DNA from: JBHHYS01 sp046757645
GTDB taxonomy: Bacteria > Acidobacteriota > Terriglobia > Acidiferrales > 2-02-FULL-67-57
Assembly (NCBI GenBank): GCA_046757645.1
Contig: JBHHYS010000047.1
Span: forward strand, 1-18,865
Length of the DNA stretch: 18,865 nt
Direction: 5' to 3'
Shown here in pieces: positions 1-6,050 of this stretch. A program made the translations under genes and the position numbers. The notes below the pieces were generated by a model. The model was not told the origin of the DNA and ran no database searches. It worked only from the letters and a program-made list of their open reading frames with translations. Positions within the stretch are counted from its first letter, which is position 1. The number at the start of each line of letters is the position of its first letter.

Positions 1-262
1 TCCGGGGGAGCTGCCGAACCTCGTCTTCCGCGTGCCACAATTTCCGGTTCACTTCCGCCAGTTCCTTGGTGGCCTCGTCATAAGCGCGCCGGTCGGCGCC
101 GGCGTTCTTGTGCCGCCAATCGGCGAGGGCCGCCTCGATCAACTCCAACTCCTCTTGGAAATGGGCGACATCCACTTGCCCCTGCTGGCCCGCTTCAATC
201 TTCAGGTGCAGAATGGTCTTGCGATCCAGCAGTTCACCCGGGCTGGGGTTGATGAGCCTCAC
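1..262 (-). CDS. DUF6165-like protein, 5' part (cut by window edge)
   Basis: The frame opens with GTG at 262-260 and stays open to the window edge, giving about 87 residues of the N-terminal part. An AGGAGG lies 7 nt upstream of the GTG and settles the start. The product begins RLINPSPGELLDRKTILHLK and later has a VNRKLWHAEDEVR segment. The combination of an N-terminal PGELLDxxTIL, an acidic helical middle and a late LWxxEDxVR matches what I know of DUF6165 proteins, which often sit near LPS or glycosyltransferase genes and have no established biochemical role. It runs in the same direction as the LPS operon at 2474-5960 but is separated from it by the AT-rich island. The 77-nt gap from the last island gene shows no convincing terminator, so read-through is possible. 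The coding assignment is firm; the family name is by recall. Confidence 0.75.
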   Translation of the reverse strand, partial: MRLINPSPGELLDRKTILHLKIEAGQQGQVDVAHFQEELELIEAALADWRHKNAGADRRAYDEATKELAEVNRKLWHAEDEVRQLPR

Positions 263-269
263 GGCCAAA

Positions 270-275
270 CCTCCT
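270..275 (-). promoter_or_regulatory. Shine-Dalgarno of the DUF6165-like gene
   Basis: The minus strand reads AGGAGG followed by 7 nt and then GTG at 262-260. This full anti-16S complement fixes a non-ATG start that would otherwise be overlooked. Confidence 0.85.
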
Positions 276-339
276 GATCGGGAACGTCACTGCTCCAGAC
301 AGCGCCTTTAGCATCGAAACCCATAACCATCTCCGACTG

Positions 340-1092
340 CTATTTCGCCTTTTTCCACAGTTCATAGAAAAAGGATTGCAATCGTTGCTTCTCTTTTCCA
401 CCCAAGGCTACGACCAAAGCGGGTGATTTCGAGGCCGCATCCTTGAGAGATGGGCCTACAACGTAGCCGGTGTCGTCAATGATAAGAAAGCGGTCATGGA
501 GGTCTTCGTATTTCTTGACTGTTAATTTCTGATACTGGCGGCGAAATCGCTTGGCCCTTTGCTCAAAATTACCGGAGCGACGCTTGTACAGAAGTCTGAT
601 ACTTGCTGTCTTAGAGATCACATCTAGGACCGTATCAAAGATAGTTCCGTCAACGTACGAGTCAGCTATCAGCACTTGAGCCTTTGCTTGTGCCAGCAGC
701 CTGCGCACAAACTTGTCAAACGAGTGAGTCCCTTTTCGGTTTACGATGATGAGAGAACCTGACTTTTCAAGCTCGCCCTCGCTGAAGTCCTCTTGCGGTA
801 TCGCAAGAGCCCTCAAATGATCAAGCCCATCCTTTGTAAGCAAGAACCTGCCCTTCCCGTTGGCAATCGGGTCAACCCAGCCCTCTTGTTGTGCGCGGTG
901 GTAAAACGAGGGATTGTATTTTGCTTTTAGTAGAGACCTTAGCCATTGCTTTTCAACATCCTTCGTTGCCACCTCAGCCCCTTCTTTGCCCTTGGAGTGA
1001 AACGCCGCCACCGCTAGGAACTTTCGGTGGCCAGTCATTTTCTTAAGTGGCAGGCGTCTTAAGAACGCTTTAAGGTTCTGTCCAAAATTCAT
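340..1092 (-). CDS. winged-helix + PLD-like domain fusion protein (island gene 4)
   Basis: A 250-residue basic protein. Residues about 14-95 resemble the presumptive winged-helix domain of the two preceding island genes: a GxxKF helix near 21-25, VATKDVEKQW at 41-50, and AQQEGWVDP with a GRFLLTKDGL strand at 67-90. Residues about 113-250 look like a single PLD-type half: IADSYVDGTIFDTVLD at 142-157, then LHDRFLIIDD at 198-207 and GPSLKD at 213-218. In HxK(x)4D terms the motif is H199-x-R201-x4-D206, with arginine replacing the usual lysine. PLD superfamily members include nucleases and phospholipases, and HxR-type variants occur in uncharacterised effector-like proteins; whether this one is catalytic is unknown. 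Its ATG lies 6 nt after the stop of the preceding gene with no clear Shine-Dalgarno, so translational coupling is likely. It is probably the effector of the operon, but that is inference. Confidence 0.82.
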   Translation of the reverse strand: MNFGQNLKAFLRRLPLKKMTGHRKFLAVAAFHSKGKEGAEVATKDVEKQWLRSLLKAKYNPSFYHRAQQEGWVDPIANGKGRFLLTKDGLDHLRALAIPQEDFSEGELEKSGSLIIVNRKGTHSFDKFVRRLLAQAKAQVLIADSYVDGTIFDTVLDVISKTASIRLLYKRRSGNFEQRAKRFRRQYQKLTVKKYEDLHDRFLIIDDTGYVVGPSLKDAASKSPALVVALGGKEKQRLQSFFYELWKKAK

Positions 1093-1098
1093 AGGCTG

Positions 1099-1497
1099 CT
1101 ACCGGCTAAAGATATCCTTCCACCCGGGCCGCAGGTTGTAAAACCCTTTTCTTTTCGATTCAACCCAGTCGTTATCCTTCGCTTGCGATGGGAAGAAACG
1201 ATTAAAATCTATTCCCATTAACGAGGTCATCTTGTCCCAGTGTTTCTCAATCTCGCCAACTTGAATCTGTTTCTTAGGATCCCCCTTCACGAGCCTTGCC
1301 AGCAGCAGTGTGAACTTCTTCGGGCCACTCATACCCTTGGAGTATCGCTTGATAAAGGGCCGCACTGGCATTCCGAAATCCAGAGTACCCAACGGATGTG
1401 GCACGCGCGGCTTAGGCCTTGGATGACCGCCACCGAACACGGCCTTTTCGAGACGATCGAGGCGAGCGACGATTTCTGTTAATGTGGGTTTACTCAT
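1099..1497 (-). CDS. small winged-helix protein with N-terminal coiled coil (island gene 3)
   Basis: I do not recognise a named family. The frame is open from 1584, but the ATG at 1497-1495 is preferred: it lies 11 nt after the stop of the preceding gene, whereas the earlier ATG would overlap that gene by 76 nt. This gives 132 residues. Residues 5-21 (LTEIVARLDRLEKAVFG) form a short amphipathic, coiled-coil-like helix. A proline- and basic-rich linker follows to about residue 45. Residues 46-130 are the shared domain: RPFIKRYSKGMSGPKKFTLL, then VGEIEKHW, FNRFF, AKDNDWVES and KGFYNL. It is clearly paralogous to the 140-residue protein just upstream. The domain's helix-helix-strand pattern and positive charge suggest nucleic-acid binding, and the N-terminal helix could mediate dimerisation; both are inferences. 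Confidence 0.8.
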   Translation of the reverse strand: MSKPTLTEIVARLDRLEKAVFGGGHPRPKPRVPHPLGTLDFGMPVRPFIKRYSKGMSGPKKFTLLLARLVKGDPKKQIQVGEIEKHWDKMTSLMGIDFNRFFPSQAKDNDWVESKRKGFYNLRPGWKDIFSR

Positions 1498-1508
1498 AGG
1501 CAGCAACT

Positions 1509-1931
1509 TTACTTGGAACCATTCAGCGCCTCTTTCCAATCGGTGGCTAGTACGTAAACCCCTCGCTTTGGCGAATCTACCCATCCACTATCCTTCGCTC
1601 TATTCGGATGCGCCCGGTTAAAGGGGCCGTCCATCAGTGCCTTCATGCTGTTCCATTGCTTTTTGATTTCGGCCAACGATACCTGTTGCGAAGTGCTCCC
1701 CTTAGTGAGTCGCGCGAGGAGAAGAGTAAATTTCTGCGGACCGCTTAGGCCGTGCCCGTACTTCTTCATAAAGGCACGCGGATTCAGGCGGAATGACAAA
1801 CTCACCGCCTGCTTCTTCTTCGGTTTCGCGACAGAATGCTGCACGCGCCGACTCCGTGACGTGGGAGATAGCTCTGCGGAACCCTGGTATTCGTTGCCCC
1901 TATCGTCCGTAAGGGTGATTGTTACCTTCAT
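1509..1931 (-). CDS. small winged-helix protein with N-terminal beta segment (island gene 2)
   Basis: A 140-residue basic protein of unknown function. Residues 1-21 (MKVTITLTDDRGNEYQGSAE and on) look like a beta hairpin, followed by a lysine/arginine-rich linker to about residue 45. Residues 52-137 are the domain shared with the next gene: KKYGHGLSGPQKFTLLLARL, VSLAEIKKQW at 84-93, FNRAHPNRAKDSGWVD at 104-119 and a GVYVL strand at 124-128. Side by side the two domains agree at GxSGPxKFTLLLARLxKG, the EIxKxW helix, RAKDxGWV/QAKDNDWV and the final W. The minus strand has AAGGGGAT just before the ATG, a usable Shine-Dalgarno, and the preceding stop is 18 nt away. The fold reads as winged helix-turn-helix by pattern only. 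Confidence 0.82.
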   Translation of the reverse strand: MKVTITLTDDRGNEYQGSAELSPTSRSRRVQHSVAKPKKKQAVSLSFRLNPRAFMKKYGHGLSGPQKFTLLLARLTKGSTSQQVSLAEIKKQWNSMKALMDGPFNRAHPNRAKDSGWVDSPKRGVYVLATDWKEALNGSK

Positions 1932-1949
1932 AGATCCCCTTAGTTCGCG

Positions 1950-2321
1950 TTACTTCCCGTAGACCCACTTCCCTTCGGCCTTCTTGCGACCGAGTAGCTT
2001 TTTCTGCACAAGGCCGAGCATTACGCCCGAAAGGGTGGTGACGGGATAAATGTATCCTTTTTCTTCGAGAGTCTTCGCTACGTCTGTCAGGCTCCGGGCC
2101 TTGTTGAAGTAACCTTCCTCCTTGAGAGTTATAATGAGATCGGAGGCAGCCATTCGCTTTTTTTGGTCCTTCTTCGCTGCCGCGCCTCTCGCTGCAGCCT
2201 GCTTGGTGCGCCCGATGGCAGCAGACCTCTCAAAATCAGCGAGAATCCGCGATACCTCTTGTTGGCTACCTTCAACGGTGATCAGTGCCCCTGACCGCGT
2301 TTTGATCGTCGCCTTCGCCAT
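1950..2321 (-). CDS. small basic protein with C-terminal winged-helix-like domain (island gene 1)
   Basis: A 123-residue, lysine- and alanine-rich protein, first gene of the island operon. Residues 2-32 form a short beta unit and helix (TIKTRSGALITVEGS, then QEVSRILADFERS). Residues 38-58 are a very basic Ala/Lys linker. Residues 60-123 look like a second winged-helix type: DLIITLKEEGYFNKARSLTD, VAKTLEEKGY, a TTLSGVMLGLVQKKLLGRKK recognition-like helix and a KWVYGK end. I recall similar C-terminal domains in uncharacterised archaeal and bacterial proteins but cannot name a family. The ATG follows GAAGGGTT, a moderate Shine-Dalgarno. A consensus promoter lies immediately upstream with two 11-bp-phased repeats between it and the gene, so this protein is a natural candidate for the operon's own regulator. 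That role is inferred. Confidence 0.83.
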   Translation of the reverse strand: MAKATIKTRSGALITVEGSQQEVSRILADFERSAAIGRTKQAAARGAAAKKDQKKRMAASDLIITLKEEGYFNKARSLTDVAKTLEEKGYIYPVTTLSGVMLGLVQKKLLGRKKAEGKWVYGK

Positions 2322-2335
2322 GAACCCTTCAAATT

Positions 2336-2353
2336 ATTATCGTTTGATTATCG
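2336..2353 (-). promoter_or_regulatory. candidate operator: two 7-bp direct repeats, 11-bp period
   Basis: The minus strand reads CGATAAT at 2353-2347 and again at 2342-2336, giving an 11-bp start-to-start spacing, one helical turn. The repeats cover the predicted transcription start and the first part of the leader, a usual place for a repressor site. The sequence is visible; its role is inferred, and chance in AT-rich DNA cannot be excluded. Confidence 0.45.
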
Positions 2354-2359
2354 CTTATT

Positions 2360-2388
2360 ATTGTACTGGCTCCCCAATTAGCTGTCAA
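2360..2388 (-). promoter_or_regulatory. consensus sigma-70 promoter of the island operon
   Basis: On the minus strand TTGACA (2388-2383) is separated by exactly 17 nt from TACAAT (2365-2360). The expected transcription start is near 2353, about 32 nt before the ATG of the first island gene. The -35 is a perfect match and the -10 has one mismatch (C for T at its third base). Nothing comparable is visible before the housekeeping genes of this window. Confidence 0.8.
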
Positions 2389-2473
2389 GTCCCCTTGTAC
2401 GTCCTCGGAGCATGGCAGTGGTTTCGGTGGAGGGTTCGAGGAGTTTCTGGGTGGTGGCGCTTGGCGTTCCTCG

Positions 2474-3571
2474 TCATGACGACGAGAGCGTGACCCGGTT
2501 GCGGTTGGCGAGCGCAGCTTCCACCGCCGACCAAACATCGTCGACGCCGATGCGAGTCATACAGCGGTGGTCGACCGGGCAGTGGCGCAAAAGGCAGGGG
2601 CTGCACGAGACTGGATGCTTCACCAGGCGCGCGCGGGGGTTGAGGGGGCCGGTAGCGGCTTCGTCGGTGGGGCCGAATATAATCACTTGCGGCAGACCGA
2701 CGCCGGCGGCTAGATGCATGGCCCCGGAGTCGTTGCCGATAAAAAGATCCACCGAGGGCAGCAAGGCGAGAAATTCCTCGAGCGTGGTCGCGCCGATGAG
2801 CGAAATAGGCCGGGTGCGCATGCGGGCGGTGATGGCTTCGCCGAGAGGCGCCTCGGCGGGAGGGCCGCAGAGTAGCACAGCGGCATCGTAAGCCTCAACC
2901 AGGCGATCCGCCACGGCGGCGTAGCGCTCCGGGAGCCAGCACTTGGCCGAGCCGTAGGTGGCCCCGGGAGCAAGCACCACCCGCAGGTGTTCCGAACGAC
3001 CGGGCTCCCCGCAGCCGAGTTCGCGCAGGCGGATACGCATCCGTTCAATCGCTGCCGGGGCGGGTGCCAGCGGAATCCGTTCCACCACCGGCAGGGCCGC
3101 GAACCAACCCGCCCGGCGCAGTAGCTCAAGGTAGTAGTAGGTTTCGTGCGCCGGAATCTCGCCCGGGCGCGGCGGCGGAATCGCCTCGGTCAGCAGCGGG
3201 CCGCGGGCGTCGCGGGCGTAGCCTAGCCGCCGGGGAATCCGCGCCAGGAAAGCGATGAGCGCCGCCTGGAAAGCGTTCTGGAAGAGCACGGCCCCCTCGA
3301 AGCGCTCGGCGCGCAGCTCGCCCCCCAGGCGTCGCACACCCGCCAGGCCTCGATGCCGGCCGCGGTGGTCGAGGAGCCACACGCGGTCAACCCCCGGGCG
3401 GCTGCGGTAAAGCTCGGCGACCCCGGGACGGGCAAGCACAGTCAGCTCCGCGCCGGGAAATTGTTCCCGCAGGGTGTCGAGCGCCGGCAAACAGAGCACG
3501 GCGTCGCCCACCCAGTTGGGCACCCGCACCAGAATCTTGCTCGGGTTGGCGATGGGCTTCGGCAGGGTCAA
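2474..3571 (-). CDS. waaF: lipopolysaccharide heptosyltransferase II (GT9 family)
   Basis: A 365-residue cytoplasmic or membrane-associated glycosyltransferase that adds the second heptose of the LPS inner core from ADP-heptose. Visible marks: KILVRVPNWVGDAVLCLPAL at residues 12-31 (N-terminal Rossmann fold and GDAV signature of GT9); GATYGSAKCWLPERY, the acceptor-side loop; GNDSGAMHLAAGVGLPQVII, the nucleotide-sugar binding segment; and near the C-terminus a CSPCLLRHCPVDHRCM cysteine cluster usual for WaaF. The start is TTG at 3571, overlapping the TGA of lpxK (TTGA), with GGAGGGG upstream. Length is normal. It is the last gene of the waaA-lpxK-waaF run. WaaC is the closest alternative, but the GPTDE and cysteine-cluster region favours WaaF. 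No convincing terminator follows. Confidence 0.88.
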   Translation of the reverse strand: MTLPKPIANPSKILVRVPNWVGDAVLCLPALDTLREQFPGAELTVLARPGVAELYRSRPGVDRVWLLDHRGRHRGLAGVRRLGGELRAERFEGAVLFQNAFQAALIAFLARIPRRLGYARDARGPLLTEAIPPPRPGEIPAHETYYYLELLRRAGWFAALPVVERIPLAPAPAAIERMRIRLRELGCGEPGRSEHLRVVLAPGATYGSAKCWLPERYAAVADRLVEAYDAAVLLCGPPAEAPLGEAITARMRTRPISLIGATTLEEFLALLPSVDLFIGNDSGAMHLAAGVGLPQVIIFGPTDEAATGPLNPRARLVKHPVSCSPCLLRHCPVDHRCMTRIGVDDVWSAVEAALANRNRVTLSSS

Positions 3572-4677
3572 TTCGGCCGCCCCTCCAAGCGCTCAGCCAC
3601 AGCGGCCAGGAAGGCCGCCTCATCATCGAGCACGAGCTCAATCGGACAGTAGAAGCAGGGCGGGGTGCTGGGCGGCACCACCGTCAGGTTCACCCGATCC
3701 TTTTCGGTGGTCAAGAGCACGCGGGCTCCGGCGCGGTCGGCGTGGCGAATGATGCGCTGGAAATCGTCCACCCCATAGCGGTGGTGGTCGGGAAAAGCCC
3801 GGGTGGCGACCAGGGTGAACCCCCAGCGGCGCAGGTCGCCCCAGAAAGCTTCCGGGTTACCCACCCCGCAGAAAGCCAGCGCGGGCTGCTGCTTGAGCAC
3901 GAACAGATTGGCGGGACGATGGCTGGTGGCATCGAAAACTCCCAGGAGTTTCGTCGACGCCCGGAAGAGCGGCGCGCGGGGGTTGTGCCGGCGCACCCCA
4001 TCGAGGAGCTCGGCCGGGGGCGGGTCGCTGGCCCGGGTCAGCACAATCACATCCGCCCGCGCCAGCCCGCTGAGCGGCTCGCGCAAGGGCCCAGCGGGCA
4101 GCAGCGCGCTGCCGCCGAAGGAAGCCGTAGCGTCGATGAGCACGAGGTCGAGGTCGCGCGCCACCCGCAGGTGCTGGAAGCCGTCATCGAGCAGAAACAC
4201 ATCCGGCGGGTGGGGCGCTTCCATCTGAACAATTCGCTCGGCCAGGGACGCGCGGTCGGCGCCGATTCCGATAGTGACGTCGGGGAGGCGGCGGGCCAGC
4301 AGAATGGGCTCGTCGCCCATCAGCTCCGGGGGATACTCGAACACCTGGCCTTGCCCGTTGATCACCAGGGGCATGCGGGCGCGGCGACCGTAGCCCCGGG
4401 TGAGGATGGCTACGTGCAAGCCGCGCTGCCGCAACCACGCTGCCAGCCGCAGCACCATAGGAGTTTTGCCGGTGCCGCCCACCGTCAGGTTGCCCACGCT
4501 GATCACCTTGCCGGGCAGGCGCTTGGCGCGCAACCAGCCGCGGCGGTAGGCCGCCATCCGCGTGCGCACCAAGAAGCGATAGAGCATTTCCAGGGGCCAG
4601 AGCACCCTTCGACAGAGCTCAGGGTGGCCCGAGCGAAAGTCGAGGGCCAGCCACCGCAACCACCCCGACCATCTCAC
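3568..4677 (-). CDS. lpxK: tetraacyldisaccharide 4'-kinase
   Basis: LpxK phosphorylates the 4' position of the lipid A disaccharide at the inner face of the cytoplasmic membrane. The 369-residue product has the family's P-loop GNLTVGGTGKTP at residues 62-73, the TRGYGRR segment soon after, GDEPILLARRLPDV, and LLDDGFQHLRVARDLDLVLI. The start is GTG at 4677, overlapping the TGA of waaA by 4 nt (GTGA), so translation is coupled. From recall, the P-loop lies about ten residues later than in E. coli LpxK. Residues about 11-26 (ALDFRSGHPELCRR and neighbours) are encoded by what looks like a dispersed palindromic repeat (4603-4646), so the N-terminal membrane-contact region may have been reshaped by repeat insertion. 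The internal Met31 is an alternative start but would discard much of that region. Confidence 0.92.
   Translation of the reverse strand: MRWSGWLRWLALDFRSGHPELCRRVLWPLEMLYRFLVRTRMAAYRRGWLRAKRLPGKVISVGNLTVGGTGKTPMVLRLAAWLRQRGLHVAILTRGYGRRARMPLVINGQGQVFEYPPELMGDEPILLARRLPDVTIGIGADRASLAERIVQMEAPHPPDVFLLDDGFQHLRVARDLDLVLIDATASFGGSALLPAGPLREPLSGLARADVIVLTRASDPPPAELLDGVRRHNPRAPLFRASTKLLGVFDATSHRPANLFVLKQQPALAFCGVGNPEAFWGDLRRWGFTLVATRAFPDHHRYGVDDFQRIIRHADRAGARVLLTTEKDRVNLTVVPPSTPPCFYCPIELVLDDEAAFLAAVAERLEGRPN
4603..4646. repeat. dispersed palindromic repeat inside the lpxK coding region
   Basis: CACCCT (4603-4608) and AGGGTG (4621-4626) form a 6-bp inverted repeat, followed at 4628-4646 by CCCGAGCGAAAGTCGAGGG. 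That last 19-mer recurs exactly, in inverse orientation, in the intergenic region at 13927-13945. The layout resembles short dispersed repeats common in environmental Gram-negative genomes (recall). It stays in frame within lpxK. Confidence 0.6.
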
Positions 4678-5960
4678 GCCGCTGCTCCTTTTGCCGGGTT
4701 GATGAGCGCCGCAATGCGGGCGGCGCAGCGGGCGGCCGCGCCGCGTTCCCGCTCCACCAGCTTCCGCGCCGCCGCCCCGGCCCGCTGGCAGGCCGCCGGG
4801 TCACCGAGCAAAGAGGCCAGCAAGATGCCCAACTCATCGCTCGAGCGCACCTGGAAGGCCGCCTGCGCCTCCACTAAAGCGCGGGCCACGCCGCGGAAGT
4901 TTTCCATCGAAGGGCCGAAGACCAGTGGCTTGCCCCACACCGCCGCCTCAATGGGGTTGTGGCCGCCGGCGGGTACCAGCGAGCCGCCGATGAAGGCCAC
5001 CGTCGCTGCCGCGTAGGCACCGGCCAACTCCCCCAGGGTGTCGAGCAAAACCACCTCCGGCCGGTGGTCATTCGCGCCCCACTGGCTGCGGCGAACGAAG
5101 GGCACGCCGCGGGCAGCGAGCAAGCAGGCTACGTCGTCGAAGCGCTCCGGGTGGCGCGGGGCCAGCACCAGCAGCGCCTGCTTGCCTTCGAGGTCGCGGC
5201 AGACGCGCAGGGCGTCGAGGACTTGTTCCTCCTCGGCGGCCAGCGTGGAGCCCGCGATGACCACGGGCTGGCCGTTGGCCAAGCGCTCGAGCGCCGGGAG
5301 GAAGGCCGGGCGCGCCGGCGGGGGGAGGTCGAACTTCAAATTGCCGCCCACCGCGACCCGCTCGGCGGGTGCCCCCAGCTCACGAATGCGCCGGGCGTCT
5401 TCCTCGGTTTGCATCAGAAAGAGGTCCGCGTTCTCCAGCACCCGCCGCACAAAGAAGCGCCAGAAACGATAGCGAGCGAAAGAGCGGTCGGAGATGCGGC
5501 CGTTCACAAACACCAGCCGGGCGCGGCGGCGGCGGACCTGGCGGAGAAAGTTCGGCCAGATCTCCGTCTCGGCGATCACCACCAGGGCCGGGTTCAGGGC
5601 GGCCAGCATCCGCCGACTGGCGAAGGCGAAATCCAGCGGAAAGTAGAAGGTGGCATCCGCGCCCAGGCGCCGGGCGGCGATTTCCTGGCCGGTGCGGGTG
5701 GTGGTGCTGACCAGAAGCTTGCGTTGCGGAAATCGCTGCCGCAGCTCTTCGAGCAAGGGAGCCACCGCCAGGGCTTCACCCACTGAAACGGCGTGAACCC
5801 AAAATGCACCCGGAGCCAGCGCGCCCAGCGGTTCAGGAAGGGTGCCCAGGCGGGCGCGCAGGCTGTGCAGATACTTGTTCTGCCGCAAACCTTTGAGGAA
5901 AAAGTAGGGACTGAGCAGCGCCAGCGCGGCGCCCAGCAGCAGGCTGTAAAGAAAATACAT
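4674..5960 (-). CDS. waaA: 3-deoxy-D-manno-octulosonic acid (Kdo) transferase
   Basis: A 428-residue GT30 enzyme that transfers Kdo from CMP-Kdo to the lipid A precursor at the cytoplasmic membrane. Residues 1-22 are a hydrophobic N-terminal anchor (YSLLLGAALALLSPYFFL). Then come FWVHAVSVGEALAVAPLLEE at 53-72 with the conserved glutamate E62, STTTRTGQEIA, AETEIWPNFL, FVNGRISDRSFARYRFWR, GSTLAAEEEQVL, and the C-terminal GGSLVPAGGHNPIEAAVWGK with FGPSMENF. Length matches the family. The ATG is clear, and the gene is divergent from the secreted-protein gene at 6051. It heads the coupled waaA-lpxK-waaF operon. Whether one or two Kdo units are added cannot be read from sequence. Confidence 0.93.
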   Translation of the reverse strand: MYFLYSLLLGAALALLSPYFFLKGLRQNKYLHSLRARLGTLPEPLGALAPGAFWVHAVSVGEALAVAPLLEELRQRFPQRKLLVSTTTRTGQEIAARRLGADATFYFPLDFAFASRRMLAALNPALVVIAETEIWPNFLRQVRRRRARLVFVNGRISDRSFARYRFWRFFVRRVLENADLFLMQTEEDARRIRELGAPAERVAVGGNLKFDLPPPARPAFLPALERLANGQPVVIAGSTLAAEEEQVLDALRVCRDLEGKQALLVLAPRHPERFDDVACLLAARGVPFVRRSQWGANDHRPEVVLLDTLGELAGAYAAATVAFIGGSLVPAGGHNPIEAAVWGKPLVFGPSMENFRGVARALVEAQAAFQVRSSDELGILLASLLGDPAACQRAGAAARKLVERERGAAARCAARIAALINPAKGAAA

Positions 5961-6010
5961 CGCAGCGACGCCCCGGCCACCTCCCGCTGCGGGCGGGGCG
6001 AAACTTAGCT

Positions 6011-6016
6011 ATTATA
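6011..6016 (-). promoter_or_regulatory. -10 element (TATAAT) probably serving waaA
   Basis: The minus strand has a perfect TATAAT at 6016-6011, about 50 nt before the waaA ATG. No good -35 is found at 16-19 nt; that space is filled by a palindromic repeat. The promoter call is therefore moderate. Confidence 0.45.
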
Positions 6017-6038
6017 GCCTGCCTGCGGTAGGCAGGCT
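6016..6038. repeat. 9-bp perfect inverted repeat in the waaA divergent intergenic region
   Basis: AGCCTGCCT (6016-6024), loop GCGGT, AGGCAGGCT (6030-6038). The perfect hairpin adjoins the TATAAT of the putative waaA promoter. Similar palindromes are scattered in many environmental bacterial genomes (recall), so it may be a REP-like unit, or a regulator site. Confidence 0.65.
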
Positions 6039-6050
6039 CACACTTACCCG

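Noticed and set aside
32..277. Plus-strand open frame at the left edge
   Set aside because: The minus strand here has a GTG start with an ideal Shine-Dalgarno and a family-like protein pattern; the plus frame has neither.
1498..1584. Longer N-terminus of island gene 3 starting at 1584
   Set aside because: It would overlap the preceding gene by 76 nt, and the added residues look like an out-of-frame reading of that gene; the ATG at 1497 fits the operon spacing.
2470..2486. CTCGTC/GACGAG hairpin across the waaF stop as a terminator
   Set aside because: The stem is short, contains the stop codon and is not followed by a T-tract on the minus strand.
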